From: Xenopus tropicalis
Lineage: Eukaryota > Chordata > Amphibia > Anura > Pipidae
NCBI RefSeq assembly: GCF_000004195.4
Contig: NC_030685.2
Location: forward strand, 56,792,048-56,856,047
Length of the DNA stretch: 64,000 bases
Direction: 5' to 3'
Shown here in pieces: positions 1 to 13,330 of the stretch. The stretch's first letter is position 1, and each line of letters opens with the position of its first letter. Under the pieces are notes generated by a model. It did not search any database. It was given only the letters and a program-made list of their open reading frames with translations, and was not told where the DNA came from. The position numbers were made by a program, and so were the translations under genes.

Positions 1-665
1 GCACAACATAACTCAATCTACTTTCTAATGTAATTAGCTTTGCCTGTCACATGAATCTAATAGAGGTTAAGCTCTGAAAGTTTGCAGTGACTGAGGAAAC
101 TATCTGGGCCAAGCTTTTACTGTCTAATTTGCTGTCTAATTCTCTGTTTAATCCACTGCTAAAGGCACTTGGAGACTGTTGCGCTCCTTGCTGGTGTGAC
201 ATGACAACCTGGACGTGTTTCTGAAAATAATGGCAGCAGCTGAAGAAATGATAGCCCCACTGGCAGCTGGCATGTTCACTTCGACCTTCCCCCACCCCAT
301 GTTCACCGCTTCTTCGCATTTAACTCTACTGCTCCTTACAAGGTTTTATTTTAGCTTCCGAGCAATGGGGGGGGGGGGGGGGGGGAGAGGGACAGTATTT
401 GCTTCAGTGTTTAAATATATACCAGGGTCATTCGTTCTACGGCTTTCTAAGCAGGGGCCCTGCAGGAAGATGCCACTTAGGGAATAATGGGGGCTGGTAT
501 TTGTTCAGTTGCTGGGAAGGTAAATGTGTGGTTATATTTGTGAAAGCAGCAGGGAAAGAGTCAATATGCTACAGAACAGGTGAAGGGTCCTATCACAGAA
601 AACAAGGCAAGGTTGGGGAAATCCCTATAGATAACTACATTGCAATAAGGGGAAAATGTAACATG
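1..665. other. Intergenic, no gene seen
   Basis: No recognisable exon on either strand. The only notable feature is a run of 19 G at 367-385. Open frames here are short and lack family motifs. Confidence 0.6.
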
Positions 666-903
666 CAGTGGTGTAACTATATATACAGCAGACCCCGCGT
701 TCATGGGGGGCCAGGGCAGCAGGGGGGCCTGGACCATGGGGGTCTGCTGTACCTTAGTCCCCCTCCCCAACCCCTCTCCTACATTAAATATAGTGGCGCA
801 GTCAGAGCCAGGAGGGGGGACAGGGGAGGAGGGACTGGTCGTGCCAGGCCCTCTCAAAAGATTTTTCTGCAGGGGGGCCCAGCACAACGTAGTTACGCTG
901 CTG
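666..903. mobile_element. hAT-like MITE, copy A
   Basis: A 238-bp non-coding element. It begins CAGTGGTGTAACTA and its end, read in reverse complement, begins CAGCAGCGTAACTA. It is flanked by 8-bp near-identical duplications (gtaacatg at 658-665, ataacatg at 904-911). CAG-type ends plus an 8-bp duplication are what hAT transposons leave. The GC-rich body is shared, in inverted orientation, with the element at 6740-6956. No transposase is present, so it must have been mobilised in trans. Confidence 0.75.
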
Positions 904-1761
904 ATAACATGAACATGTATCTCTGTACAGGAAAGGAACTTCTTATTAAATCCAACTCCAACTGAACAGAAACCAGGACCAACATTTCACAAAAGCCTTT
1001 TCCCAAAGTTTAAATAAATACAAAAATGTTTGGTGCAGGGCTGTGACTAACACACCAGAACTCATTTATAACAGAGGAACAGTGGCACAGTGTTCCTTGA
1101 CATCTGAAGGACAAACACTATGGAAGAAGGTTTACCAAGCAGTTCTCTAAATGCTCCTCACAGCGTTAACAGCATTTCCTCAGCAGTAGGTGGCAATGCC
1201 AGGGTTCCTGTGGTTGGAGTGACCTTGAGTCGTATCATTGCAATCTTTCCAGTGAATACCTATTGCATGCTACTGCTCCAAAATCTCCTAGCAGAAGGTG
1301 ATGCACAAAAAGTGTAGCAAATTGTATTTGTGCACTTTCTTGCACGCACCCTCTTGTGCCCCATCACTGCCTGTAGGCCTGTTAAACCACACAAAATAAA
1401 TGTATGGTCAGATACTCTTTCAGTTATAAATGGCCCCACCCATAAATGGCACTTGCAAATGTCCCAGGCCTGTAGCTAAAAGAATCATTATATTCATCCA
1501 TTAAGAAGTACAGCAAATGTAGTAACTTTATTAAACAAAACAAACATTTCATACTTTTCCCTGAATGTAAGCCTATTGTCGTATGGGGGGCCTGTTGATA
1601 ACTGGTTTTATAGTGAACACTATGGCAGCTCCCATACATGGACATAAGACGATAATGCCACCTTCACTGAATATTTACTAAAACAAAACTAATTCCTAAA
1701 AAAAAGACTTGTCTGTACATCAGTGAATATATCGGTATTATGACTTATTCATAAGTATATC
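904..1761. other. Intergenic, no gene seen
   Basis: AT-rich sequence between two MITEs. No exon-like open frame, RNA gene or tandem repeat was recognised on either strand. Confidence 0.55.
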
Positions 1762-2074
1762 CAGGCCCAGATTTGAGAAAAGGCCACAAAGGCCCGGGCC
1801 TAAGGCAGCAAAAATTTAGGAAAGAATGGAGCCACGCTGGGTGGGCAGGAGATTTGTAATATGGTTGAATTTCCCGCCCTCCAAGATAATAGTCCAGCTC
1901 CATTCTTTCTTTCTGGCAGTGTGGGGATGATGGCAGGCAGGGAGTTATTGCTGTCGGCTTGTGGCGCAGTCATAGGGCGGGGGGGCAAAGTGAGGGTGGT
2001 GACGGCAGCAGTGAGGGGGTTGGGCATGAAGGGGTGCACCAGCTAGGGGCGAATAATTTAAAAATCCAGCCCTG
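1762..2074. mobile_element. hAT-like MITE, older copy
   Basis: About 313 bp. The left end reads CAGGCCCAGATTT and the right end in reverse complement reads CAGGGCTGGATTT. The flanking 8-mers agtatatc (1754-1761) and agcatacc (2075-2082) agree at 6 of 8 positions, consistent with an old hAT duplication. No coding sequence. Confidence 0.6.
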
Positions 2075-2172
2075 AGCATACCATAATTACTCATATGCCA
2101 AATGCCAATTTGCTCCTGTCTACCTTGTGGTCAGTGCATACTGACAGGAAAGGCACCTGGAATTGACAACCA

Positions 2173-2370
2173 CAGGTCCAGATTAAAAATAGGCCCTTGC
2201 ATTTTAAGTATATAGAGGACCAAACAGCACCCCACCAGCCCAATAATATTGTCTATGGCTTATCTTACTATGGCTTATGGCTATTACTAATGGCTATCTT
2301 ATAGCAGCCCCTATGGCCCTTGCCATACTTCACAGATTGCCAGTCAGAGCCTAACAGCCAGTGCCAGACA
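2173..2370. repeat. Interspersed repeat fragment, hAT-like end
   Basis: Starts CAGGTCCAGATT and then shares an ordered series of words (aataggccct, agaggccaaacagc-like, caccagccc, tctatggc, agcagcccct) with 46505-46660. The right boundary and target duplication could not be placed. Confidence 0.45.
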
Positions 2371-2375
2371 AAATC

Positions 2376-5300
2376 AAACTCAACCTGAAAATCACTTAGG
2401 AATTAAATATCCAAGGCCTCCATGGTGCAGTTCTTTTACTATGTGTTAAAGGTTATTTTGCATTGGAGCAGCTTCAGTTCCCAACAGGTGTCCAAATAAG
2501 AGGATATTTCTCTGACTTTTTTAAAGTACATTTGTGGCAATGGGGGCTCCTTGGAATGTGAACATACATGGGCTTGTCTGTTGTCACATGCGCCTTTTCT
2601 GTTTTGTGATACAGAAAAGCAGAAAGTATATGCTATAAATAGTATGTTACCATCTGGCAGGCCCTCCCTGTTGGTGACATCAGTGGCAGGCTCCTCCCCC
2701 TCTGTGACATCACTGGTGGGTTTGGGTTCAGTTCAATGTAAGGGCCACAAGCTCAGGTGGGTGTAGGTTCCTTAGAGGTTGCTTAGGGTCACGTGCAAGT
2801 TATAGTTTTTGTGACCTGCACATGAAGTCTTTGCATTTCTAAAGACCTGCACCTGTAGGCCCTCAACCACAGGACAGGGTGAAAAGTTTAAAAAACATGT
2901 CTGTCTGTGCCTGTTTTATGCACTTATGAACTTTGGTAATAAATCAGGTCTTTAGGGAGCATTTATAGATTTAAAGAAAAACGTAAAGTATGGCAGCCAT
3001 TCCCAGTGAGAAGAGAAGGAAAGTAGATATGGCCATTATCTGAATAAAAAGTAATCAAACAACTAAATCAGGTTTCCTAGAGATGTGTTATAGAGTGAGG
3101 AAGTGCAAGGGACCTAAGACATAACCTTGATGGATGGATATGGATGATGTGCTGGTAAGAGGATCATTGAGACATTAGAAAAGTAACATTGTTTATCCAA
3201 AGAAACTCTGTCATAACAGGAAAACATATATTTTAAGTAAAGGAAGTCAAGATCACCTAATGGCTTTCTCCACTGGTGTTTGGCTATTCAGAAGTAAATA
3301 TGCCATGGTTGGGGGTTCAGTAGATGGGTGTGAAAGGGGTATCATGAGTTGATGAGAGGGTATCTTTATAGAGGGAAGCTGTCATATTCAGACTGGAGGG
3401 TGTTCATGTGAGGGTGTTGAGGTGCTAATTGTAGTAGGTCTATTATACATGTATTATACATGCCTATGCCTACATATGCCAGATAGTGGTGGGATACACT
3501 ACTTCTTCAGTTAGTATAGAGAGGGTTATTGCATGCTAAAGTAAGGCACACACTTTACAAAGAGCTCTAGATTGCTTGCCAAAATGTTTGCTAGATGTTT
3601 TGTAAAGATTCAATATGTCTGGCTGGCCATAGACATGCATGGGAAGTAGTTATTCATAGTGCTGATATAAAACATAGAATGATAGAAATGTAATTTAAAC
3701 CATAATGAAGTATATAACTTTGTAAATGTAGTTGCAGTTGAAGCCATTTCTACTGCAGATCTGTTATTCAGCTAGCTTCTGTTATTAGAAGCCTTCCTAC
3801 AAGGAATTGAAAAGGAATGTAGATTGGGTTGTGTATATGGTATACATAACATTCTATTGTCAAAGTGACGAAATTAAATGTACAGCATATGAATACACAC
3901 AAAGTAAACTGGTATTCAAAAATCGCATTTACATTAGCAAGGAAATCACATAATGCAGTTGGATCAAGTTTTGATGCAGCCAGTAACCTAGGTTGCATAG
4001 ATAACACATGGAAAACGCTAATATTTATGAAGCCTTGGAAATAATGGAATAAAGGGCAGGCTAAATAAAATAGGCAGATTATTATTAAGCATGACATGAA
4101 CTTGTAATAAACAAGGCTGATTTTTGGAAATTCGTTTTAGTGCAAATGTTTTGCTTCTTTATGGATGTGCTATAAATGTCCCTGTCCAAGCACCTAGTAT
4201 GTTTTTTCATGCTGTAATATAAGACCGGTGATTTTGCTTGTGATTTCTTTAGCCAGATGAATTTGTAATTAGCATATTGATTGGCTACTTGGCTTAGGAA
4301 GATGTGTATTTTACAGCCTACGGTGTGCATGTTATGTGACACCCAATGGGCCAGGGCAATATCCAGTTTCAAGCTGGTACTGAAGGATTCCAAGAAGTGT
4401 TGTTTCATCACTTCAGTCTACTACCTTGTGGCTGCTAGCACTGAGGCTAGTACTGTACTGTATTAAGTCACACAGAGACTCTTAAAAGAGGATGGGCAAG
4501 TTTAAAAAGAGGGAGGTCCATCAAAGAACATGGTATCATAACAAGGCTCTGAGTCTGGCTGAGTTTGAATTAAATTCTTGCATGGAATTATCAGCTTAAC
4601 AGCATATTATGGTGCCACTTTAAAGAGGGCTTCCCCAGGTTCAAATAGGTTACCATGTTAGTGCACTAGTTACAAGTACAGTTCCTCCCAATGCAGTAAA
4701 AACATCACTGCCAACATGTCAGGCTGTCAGATGTCAGATTAAACTAGCATAGTGTACAGGGGCTCTCCCAAAAGTACATACCTATGCCCTATATTAGAGA
4801 ACATATTGTAACCCTTTATATGTTTGTGTGTCAACTTTGTTAAAGAGATTAGAAATACAATAATCTATGTATCATTGGAACAAAAGCTCCGTTTTCTTCT
4901 TTACCAAATTTCTACATTGACTCCGTGGGGATCATTTATAAAATTTGCACGGTTTTTCCCCGAAACACATTTTGTACTGCTGTGCCCCTCTTTTTTGTGA
5001 ATCACAGTTAAACTGTGCAAATAAGATAGCGGTTTGCGTGAGCATGCCCTCTGTGCTTGAATATTGTGCTGATTTTCACTTTGTGATTATAAATTCTCAA
5101 TTTGCAAAATCAGTGTGCGCATAAATATTTGCAATTAGTGAAAATGCCATATTTTAAAATTTCTTAAGAAAATTTTCATTGCGAATAAAAATTCACAATC
5201 ATGTTTGCACATTAAATGCACCAGTCTTGTCCAGCTTTGTTAATATATACAGGGGCTGGGAAAATAAGTTCACTGTGCGAATAATTCTGTGTCCAATATA

Positions 5301-6539
5301 ATTTATACCTATACATATAATATATATGCTTCTGTGAAATCAGTGAATTCTGCCCCAACTGTTTAATACATACCAACAACTTCTACTGTGATATAATGCA
5401 CACTTGTGCCCACAACACTGCTGTAGTTTCCCTGAAGCACATTTGGTATTGCTGTGAACAGTGCTACAGAGGTATTTCAGTGCCATGAAAGTGTGCACAG
5501 TACAGCAATGTCAATTGTGCACCAGGGAAACTACACCAGCGCCCTTGCAGTACATTGTACACTTCAGCTGCGCAGTCAATGCTGCCTATAAGCTGGAGGC
5601 GCATGCAAGTTATAAGAGCAGTGTACAGTAAATTATGGACACAGATAAATATGTATGTACACATATAGTTAACTACTTACACATGCCCACCCATAGCTAT
5701 GGAAACATTTTTTTAGAAATGACTGTGAAGGATAATTTTTGCTTACAGAGTATGATTTTTGTTTGTTTTCAGCAATACATAGGAACAATAGAATAACAAG
5801 AATCACAGAACTTTAATGACTGCCTGATGGTTTTTAGTCCTTGGCCTGTTGGTTTGTCCATTTAGAGGCTGAGAGTGGGAGAGAGGTGGAACAACTGGTG
5901 AGGCTCATAATAGCTCACATCTTGCTTAGCACCTAAGGCTCATCCGCTCAAGGAGTTCTAATTCAGTCATAGTGAAATGCGTCTCCAGGCAGCTAGGGGA
6001 ATGCCAGGCATTCTCTCCTCCAACATGTGTCTCAGCTCCAACTGGGGAGCTCTCCAGGGACGGTCAGTTCAGGACTCTGTTAACTCCTTATTTGCTGTGT
6101 GAGTCGTACAATATGTATGGGTGTAGGTCCTTGTGTTGGCCCTGAGCCAGAAATGATTATTGATGGTCGCAAGTAGTATGAGAAAGTTGTGTCAAACAAA
6201 CAAGGCTAAACTTACTGTCGGTCACACACCCCTTTGTCGTACTTACTAAACTTACAGCAAACAAAGAGAAACTCATTTCTATGAAATTTAGCTTTGTTTT
6301 GTGAATTGAATTCCAAAGCTTCTGCACAAAGGTAAATTAAAATAAAATAAGCTATAGTTATAGAATAAAAACTAACTAAATATGTATATGTGGATTTATA
6401 ATTTTGTGGGCACCACATTTTATGTTGTTCATACTGGTATATAAGCTTTGGTACTCCTGGGAAGCCTACATGGTGCCAGAGAATACCCATACCAATACTA
6501 CTCTCTGGGTTCTGGGGTAGCACTCCAAACAATTGTAGC
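2376..6539. other. Intergenic, no gene seen
   Basis: No exon, RNA gene or intact element was recognised. At 4925-5275 the text is AT-rich with repeated words around atttgcac and gtgcgaat, which looks like a degraded interspersed repeat. The ORFs here (longest about 109 codons) have no family motifs. Confidence 0.5.
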
Positions 6540-7165
6540 TGCCAGTGAATACTGCCTTCAGCTCTGCCTTCATAATCCCTAAAACACAGCTTTCATCACT
6601 ACCCTGCAACTACTTCCAATGCTACTTCTAATTCTATCCTGAAGCTGCCAGGCAAACACACTTCAAATGCTACCATTAAACCACCATCAATACCACTTCT
6701 AATGCTTCTCTTCAGCTGCCATTAAATACAGTTTCTAATCAGAGATGTAACTTGGTCCCGGTTCCCTTGCAAAAAAGCCTTTTGAGGGGGCCCAGCACGA
6801 CCATTCCCTCCTCTCCTGCCCTCCCTCCCAGCCCTCTCATGCCGCTATATTTAAAGATAGGAGAGGGGTCGGGGAGGGGCGACTACGGTACCGGGCACCC
6901 CAGTTGCCTGGACCCCCTGTGACCAGGGGTCTGCTGTATACATAGTTATGCCACTGTTTCCAATGCTACTCTGCAGTTGCAAGGGAATGCTACATCCACA
7001 GCTATGTCACGGCCACCAGACAATACCACCAAATTATTGGGAAATACAACTTCCATTGGTATCCCACACCCAGCAGGCAGCTAAACTGCAGCTGCCGGGA
7101 AATAGCACTTTGAGTGCTACCCAGCAGCAGCCAGGAAATACCAATACTAGTGCCACACGCTAACT
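6540..7165. repeat. Degenerate minisatellite split by a MITE
   Basis: Variants of a unit containing cagctgccaggaaatac and ttccaatgctact recur at irregular roughly 40-60 bp spacing on both sides of the hAT-like MITE at 6740-6956. The array is old and diverged. It probably existed before the MITE landed in it. Confidence 0.5.
6740..6956. mobile_element. hAT-like MITE, copy B (inverted to copy A)
   Basis: A 217-bp element whose reverse complement aligns by eye with 666-903. Ends are CAGAGATGTAACT and, in reverse complement, CAGTGGCATAACTAT. Flanking 8-mers are tttctaat (6732-6739) and tttccaat (6957-6964), 7 of 8 identical. It interrupts the minisatellite at 6540-7165. Confidence 0.75.
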
Positions 7166-7171
7166 GCTACC

Positions 7172-9401
7172 TGGCTGGGTCTCAACCTAGGGTCAAAATT
7201 GACCAGGTCCCTGACCACAGCCCCCCTATACCTAGACGATTCATGTCTTTTCATGTCTTTTGTGGTAACATTTTTAGTGTAAAAAAACACCATTTTTTCA
7301 CGATTTATTAAGCGACAAAACCGTGACAGCTCTGAAAGAAAAAAACACTATCTAAAAGCTGTCGGTATTAAGGTTCCTTGTTTTTGTTGGTGTCTTTGGA
7401 GAACTTTCAAGTAAAATGATGCTGTGGAAATTATGATTTCAACTACTATAGATACATTTTTTATAAAAATTAGAGACTGGTTATATTTGTTTTGTGTGTA
7501 AAAAATTAATATAAGCCAGGCTTTATGTATTAAGATTATTTTCCCTTTAAGTGTTTTATAATTGTGGCCAATCATTCATCGCCCTGCCTCGTTGGAAAGA
7601 TGTTAAAGTTTTCAAGGTTTGACCAGCTGCCAAGCAGCCCACATACCGGGCGCTGTCAGCATACAATGCATAACTCCAGAAAATACTAAGTAGAAACATT
7701 AGTGATTGATAAGTAACAATTGTCTATACATTGCCTCTTGATAGCTTTTTTTTGCTGAAAATCAGGATTTCCTAGCTGGTTTTTAATTTTAACTTCCCGG
7801 AGGAAGAAAATTATGTGCTATATACAGACCCTAAAGTGTAAAGATTATTATAATGTAAGTAACCACTATACTAACCCTATACTATATAACACAAAATGTA
7901 CATTGCATTATTTTAACCAACTTAAACTTTAATTAAAAAAAACAAACAAAAAACTCATATTTAGGCTAATGAGATGAGCTACTTTAATCCTATATGTACC
8001 ATAGTAAGCAATTTGGATCTAATAGGCCCATTGCCATGTCAACAATGCACAGCATAGATAGAGCCAAGTAAAACTTAGAACGCACTGTGCTGGCAATACG
8101 GTAGTTTTATGCAGGAGCCATAGATTCTGCATTTAATGGCGCTTAAGATTAAGTAGCTGGTCAACCCAGAGCAAAGATCCCATTGGTGGCATTCCAAATC
8201 TTATACCCAACAAATCTGTAACAATATGGCTCTCACATAACAGACCACAGAGCAGGAATGCTAATGATAGCAAAGGTTGTATATAGAAGGCCTGTCTTTT
8301 ACAAAACCAGGTGTGTTAAAAGCCTGACTAAATAGAACATCCAGTCCCTTTCAGACAGTTCCTTCCTTACTACTTTAGTGAAACCCTATGAAGCTGTATT
8401 GCTCTGTTATCTTCATAAATATAGAAGTATGAATTTTGATCATTTTGATTCCCACTACAGTCATTGCCTAGATATGTAGCTAAACATCAGCAAAAGTTAT
8501 GGACTGAACATCTCTCATTCAGTGTGGATATTTCTCTGACTACTAATGCTGACTGCACATTAGACACACAGTGTAAGGCTGATGGCAGTCACCCCCTCTT
8601 GCAATAACCCTCTCCAGTTGAATGCCCTGTTATCATACCATTCTCTACTATTCCAAAATGTTATTTTGCTAATCTCTTACTCTCTTAATACAAAGTTAGT
8701 TGGATCCAGCCTCAAAGGACTGCCACACCACTTAATCAGCCCAATTATGCCAAAATATTGCTTTTCCATCTCAGGTTCCTCCTCTGCTATGGGGAGCCTG
8801 ACTGCAGTACCCCCCCCGTACCCCCCGAACAGAAGATACTGCTAGGCTGGGGCAGAACATAATCCTCCCCTATCCTGTCCCCTAACTTATAGACATAATA
8901 TAGACATCTCAGCACTTTGCACCTTGAGCTGCACTAAACTCCACAGGTGCAGGTGCTTTGAACTTTTTGCACCCTTTTGGACTCAAACACAAATCTGTGG
9001 ATTTAATCGTTTGATAGCAAAAGAGTCTAAAATGAATAATATGTGACAATTATTTTAGTGTTATTGTTAGATATAATGTTTTCAGATAACAGTTACATGA
9101 TTCACCTCTTAGCAGGCTGATGTTTACCTCTCCTATTCAGTAGGTCATTCTCTGAGCCAATATATTCACTGACTATACATCAAGTTGTAGCTATGGATAT
9201 TAACTTAGTTCAGTTAAGCCTGCCAGCATGGCCTCTTCATTGTCTAAAAATACATGATCCCCATTGAATCATTGACTTCAATTAAACTCTGCCACCTAGC
9301 TCTCTGTAACTATTATGCTGGCAAAGCAGGTTCTATGTTGTAAGCAGGCTAAGGGTTAAGCAATCCTCTGTCAATGGTTTGGGCCTACATACTGTGATGA
9401 G
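7172..9401. other. Intergenic, no gene seen
   Basis: AT-rich unique-looking sequence. No recognisable exon, RNA gene or intact transposon. Confidence 0.5.
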
Positions 9402-9938
9402 TAGGGATGTAGCGAACCTCAAAAAAAAAGTTCGCAAACGCACGCCCAAAAGCGTGAATATTCGCGAACTTTGCGAACCCTATAGACTTCAATGGGAAGG
9501 CGAACTTTAAAACCTATAAAACCCATTTCTGGCCAGAAAACTGATTTTAAAGTTGTTTAAAGGGTGCCACGACCTGGACAGTGGCATGCAGGAGGGGAAT
9601 CAAGGGAAAAAATTTCTCTGAAAAATACTTTGTTGATACAGCGTTGCGTAAAACCGCAAAGGCAGCTGGCAGACCTAGCGGAAATACGCAGCATTTTTTG
9701 CTATTTTGCACTATTAGCACCATGGAAACGGGATTTGCTTACACCAGTACTAGGCTGAAAAACGCCATGTGTGGCTTGTGCGACGTTTTTAGGCCGAGAA
9801 AAAACGCAGAGAAAAAACGCAGCGGAAAAAAAAACACAGCGAACCCAAATTGCGAACATACGTGAAAAGTTCGCGAACTTGCGAACATCCGATGTTCGCG
9901 CGAATTAGTTCGCCGCCGAACAGTTCGCTACATCTCTA
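9402..9938. mobile_element. hAT-like MITE with perfect 8-bp TSD
   Basis: A 537-bp element with terminal repeats TAGGGATGTAGCGAAC and, in reverse complement, TAGAGATGTAGCGAAC (15 of 16 match). It is flanked by a perfect 8-bp duplication gtgatgag at 9394-9401 and 9939-9946. Several gttcgc words recur near both ends (subterminal repeats). The open frames inside have no transposase motifs. The intact duplication suggests a fairly recent insertion. Confidence 0.85.
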
Positions 9939-10014
9939 GTGATGAGTTGAATATTACCTGGCTGCTGATGAGCCAACAAACAACAGGTGTCCTGCTCCTA
10001 AAACCTGCCAGTGT

Positions 10015-10327
10015 TTGTATGTATGGGATCCATTATCTGAAAACCCGTTATCCTGAAAGCTCCAAATTATGAGCAGGCCATCTTACATAGCTTCCATTGT
10101 AATCAAATAATTTAAATGTTTTCAAAATTATTTCTTTTTCTCTGTCATAATACACAGTGCTTTGTACTTGATCCCAACTACGAGAATGAATTCTCATTGG
10201 AGGCAAAACAATTCTATTGGGTTTAATTAAATTTCAATGATTTTTTAGTTGACTTAGTTAGAGACAGATCCCTTATCCAGAAAACCCTAGGTCCCTAGCA
10301 TTCTGAATAACAGATCCTATACCTGTA
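10015..10327. mobile_element. TA-flanked MITE, copy 1
   Basis: Member of a roughly 310-330 bp family found at least six times in this window. Ends resemble tacaggtatgggatcc and its reverse complement. The ends and interior carry words such as ttatccgga, gtactgttttatta and caataggattg, here mostly in reverse complement. The TA at the ends fits a Tc1/mariner-type TA duplication, which is an inference. No coding sequence. Confidence 0.7.
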
Positions 10328-10442
10328 CTGAATAGTGCTATGTGCATTTGCACACATTTTCTCACAATGCAGTTGTGATGTATTTGAGCAATCTTTAACC
10401 CTGTTAGGCTAGTGCCACACAGGGTGGATTCTCAGACAAAAA

Positions 10443-10538
10443 TCTGATAGTTGTGGCTGCACCTGGAGCCATTGCATCGGCCCAGGTATAAGCAGACTTT
10501 GGTGCAAAACTACATATTTGAGCAGCCACAACTATCAG
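10443..10538. repeat. Perfect 18-bp inverted repeat
   Basis: tctgatagttgtggctgc at 10443-10460 is matched exactly in reverse complement at 10521-10538, leaving a 60-bp loop. Probably an internal part of a palindromic MITE of the 'gccacac' kind, related in style to 42547-42792. No target duplication was identified. Confidence 0.6.
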
Positions 10539-10569
10539 ATTATCAGAAGAAGCCTTGTGCTTGCTAGGC

Positions 10570-12730
10570 GTTTGTTCTAAGCTTTTTATGGGGCTAACCC
10601 CTAGAATTGTGGTAGCTAAACCATAGCTGGGATGGAAGAACACTGAAAAGGTCTGGTGGCTATCTTGAGTGGTTCTTGCCTTTTGTCTTAAAATGTCTCC
10701 ATCTGAGGCAAAAAGTAATATTATCTTACATCTACTTGTAATGCTGACCCTTTTAATTGTGTTAAGCATTTATCACAGTGAAGAGATTCTCACATTCTTC
10801 GCTGTCAGAAGCAATTTCAGAGGAATGTAGCTCCAAAATTAATTATTCCAAAACTAACTATGCGTCTAAACCAGATTACTGACTAATTTACTGCTAATAC
10901 ATTTTTTAAGTTATAGTCAACGCTCGCTAGATTTTAAGAATAAAAGGTTTATTTGTGAGCTTCTTCACCTAATATTTATTCCTACTGCAGACTACCCAAA
11001 CATGCTGTTGGTTATTAGGTAACACTGTTAATAATTGACTCATAATGAAACCAGCCAGTTAGCATAGGTCAGTGACTCACAGCCTGAGTGTGTTGAATGA
11101 AGATACAAAAATGTTAGGTTGGGCAGTGCTGGGCAAAGTAGCATTGGTGCCTTTGGTAATACTACTTGGACCAGTGCCCTACTTTCCCCCATTCCCTGCT
11201 CTCTAAACCCCAACCCTTCCCTCCAAAAACAGTCCATAATTGAGTCTCCCCTCAGTTGTGCCCAAAGCATGCACCTCTCCTGTCTACCCCTAGTTCTAAG
11301 TTGAAGAATTGACAAATAAATCATTAACAGTAAGAAGAAATGATAGAAATTTTAATGAAGGCTTAATAAATCTGCTACATTCAATAAAAAGTCACAATGT
11401 GATAACTGTGTATTACATGTGAAATGTGGATATTTATTCCCATTTATGCCTGTTTTTACATTTATATTCCATTTAAGCATTTGCCTGTTTCCTTTAAACT
11501 TGTATTTTGGTATTTACTGGATGGAGGCTGAAGAAGTAATTTTTAGCTTCAAATCACTGCTTTTACCCAAAATGCAGCATTTTCCCCCACAATTTAAGCA
11601 CCATTGTGGCTGTATGCCATGTTGCATCCTCCGCAGCTAGCATTTGTTTTGGTAAATCTCATACAAGTTGCAGCACATACAATTTCCCCATATTTGTGCT
11701 GGAATGGCATCACTTACGGTACACAGCAAAATAAAGGAATACACAAACAACTTGCTTGCCACAAGGCACCTATTGGACACAGCCTGCTAAGGGAACAAAC
11801 TGGAATGCAGAGACCTGTATGAATACTGTGCTTCATGTGTCTGGCAGTGCTGCAATAATGTGGGGGGATTCTTCCCCCCATTTCCCAAATACTATTGTCA
11901 TTTCTCTCAAGGTTCCTCTCTGTTGCATTCACCCACAATTAACCTGAAATCTGCAATTAGTTTTTCCAATCATATTCAGTCTTCTCATATTAATGGGTGT
12001 TCAATAAATGGTATCCAAACCAAAGGAACTAACAAACGTCCCTGGGACTGCATTGAAAGACAGTATGACAATATGAGACCTGATAAGCATCTGTTGGCAA
12101 TAGGCTGTCTGGAGTCACTATTGGCAAAGCACATGTATGAACTATAAAAAGAGTTTTCCATACATAGATGTGGCCTTTGATATGGCTAAATGTATGGCAG
12201 TAACTGCAGTTTTCATTCTGACTTGCAATGAAATAAGTTTAGAATAATGCAGTTTGTTTGAAGATGTCTTCTCTAGAATGAACACAATAGCAAAAAGGAT
12301 AACAGTGGTACAAAGTACAAAATAAGTGAATTGATTAATTAAATGTAAAGTCGTTTAGCAGTTCAGCAATTTATCACAACTGCTATTTTTAGTTGTTCCA
12401 GGGCTCACCAATATATAGCATAGCTCTGACATGGCACATTTAGTGCACTCAGTAAGATGATATGCCAGAATATATCACAGAAAGATATATTTTTTATTGT
12501 TTTAAAACTTTACTGATTTTATATTGGTTTATTATTCAGGAATTTCTGATAATTCCAGTGGCCCCTTCTATGTGCTACATAAAATCTAGGCCTTGCTTTA
12601 ATAAAACCTATTCTGTGGCTCTAAAGTATTGTTCACTGAAGCTGACGATCAGTGCAGAAAAGAAAAAGTATCACTGTGGGGCGATGAAACAATAAATATG
12701 ACTGTAGCATTTTACAGGCAGAAAGATCAT
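10570..12730. other. Intergenic, no gene seen
   Basis: No exon, RNA gene or intact repeat recognised. Overlapping short ORFs near 11.0-12.1 kb show no conserved motif. Confidence 0.5.
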
Positions 12731-12887
12731 GGGCGTCTGCAAATAGGGGCAAAAGGGGTACTTACCCCCCCCTCTGAAATTATAAGTACCTCCCGCTGTC
12801 CTGTTTTACAGCTCACAGCCTGCTGTCTCAACTTCTTGCTCCTCAAGAAAAAATCCAAGATGGCTATGCGTTTCAAATATGCCGATT

Positions 12888-13330
12888 TGCCATTTTCTGT
12901 AGTAATTATACTAAAATGTTTGGGGTTAATATGCTGATTATCCAGTTACTGTAGTATTTATACTGGCACAACAAGGATTTAGATGCTAATTATCCATTTT
13001 CTGTAGTAATTATACTGGCACATCTGGGGTTAATATGCTGATTTCCCATTTTAGGTAGTAATTACCCTGGCAGGTATAGAGTTTATTTAGTGATTATAAT
13101 GGCTCATTTGTGGCTAATATGCTTGTTAACCGTTTTCTCTAGTAATTATATTGGCACGTCTGAGGTATATTTTGGTAAAATAGTTGTGGTATTTAGGGGC
13201 CAAAGTGGAAGTGGGCAAAAAAAATGACTCTGCATTGTATGTGGCAGATATTTTTGTTCCTCCTTCTGTCTTGTATGTTGAGAGGTATGCTTTTGCGCTT
13301 AAACAGGGGTATTGGCCCTGTTCACTAGCT
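12888..13330. repeat. Element with 52-bp minisatellite, copy 1
   Basis: The word tagtaattatactggca or a close variant begins at 12900, 12952, 13004, 13056, 13088 and 13140, a 52-bp period with one unit shortened to 32 bp. A non-repetitive tail follows (13150-13330, with ggtatattttggtaaaata and caaagtgg). Array and tail both recur in reverse complement at 49480-50150, so the minisatellite is a component of a dispersed element. Confidence 0.75.

Noticed and set aside
399..965. 188-codon plus-strand ORF
   Set aside because: It runs across the GC-rich hAT-like MITE at 666-903, has no domain, and overlaps a minus-strand ORF. Length is explained by base composition.
12382..12391. MEF2-like CTATTTTTAG
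   Set aside because: A motif this degenerate is expected several times by chance in 64 kb, and no gene start is nearby.
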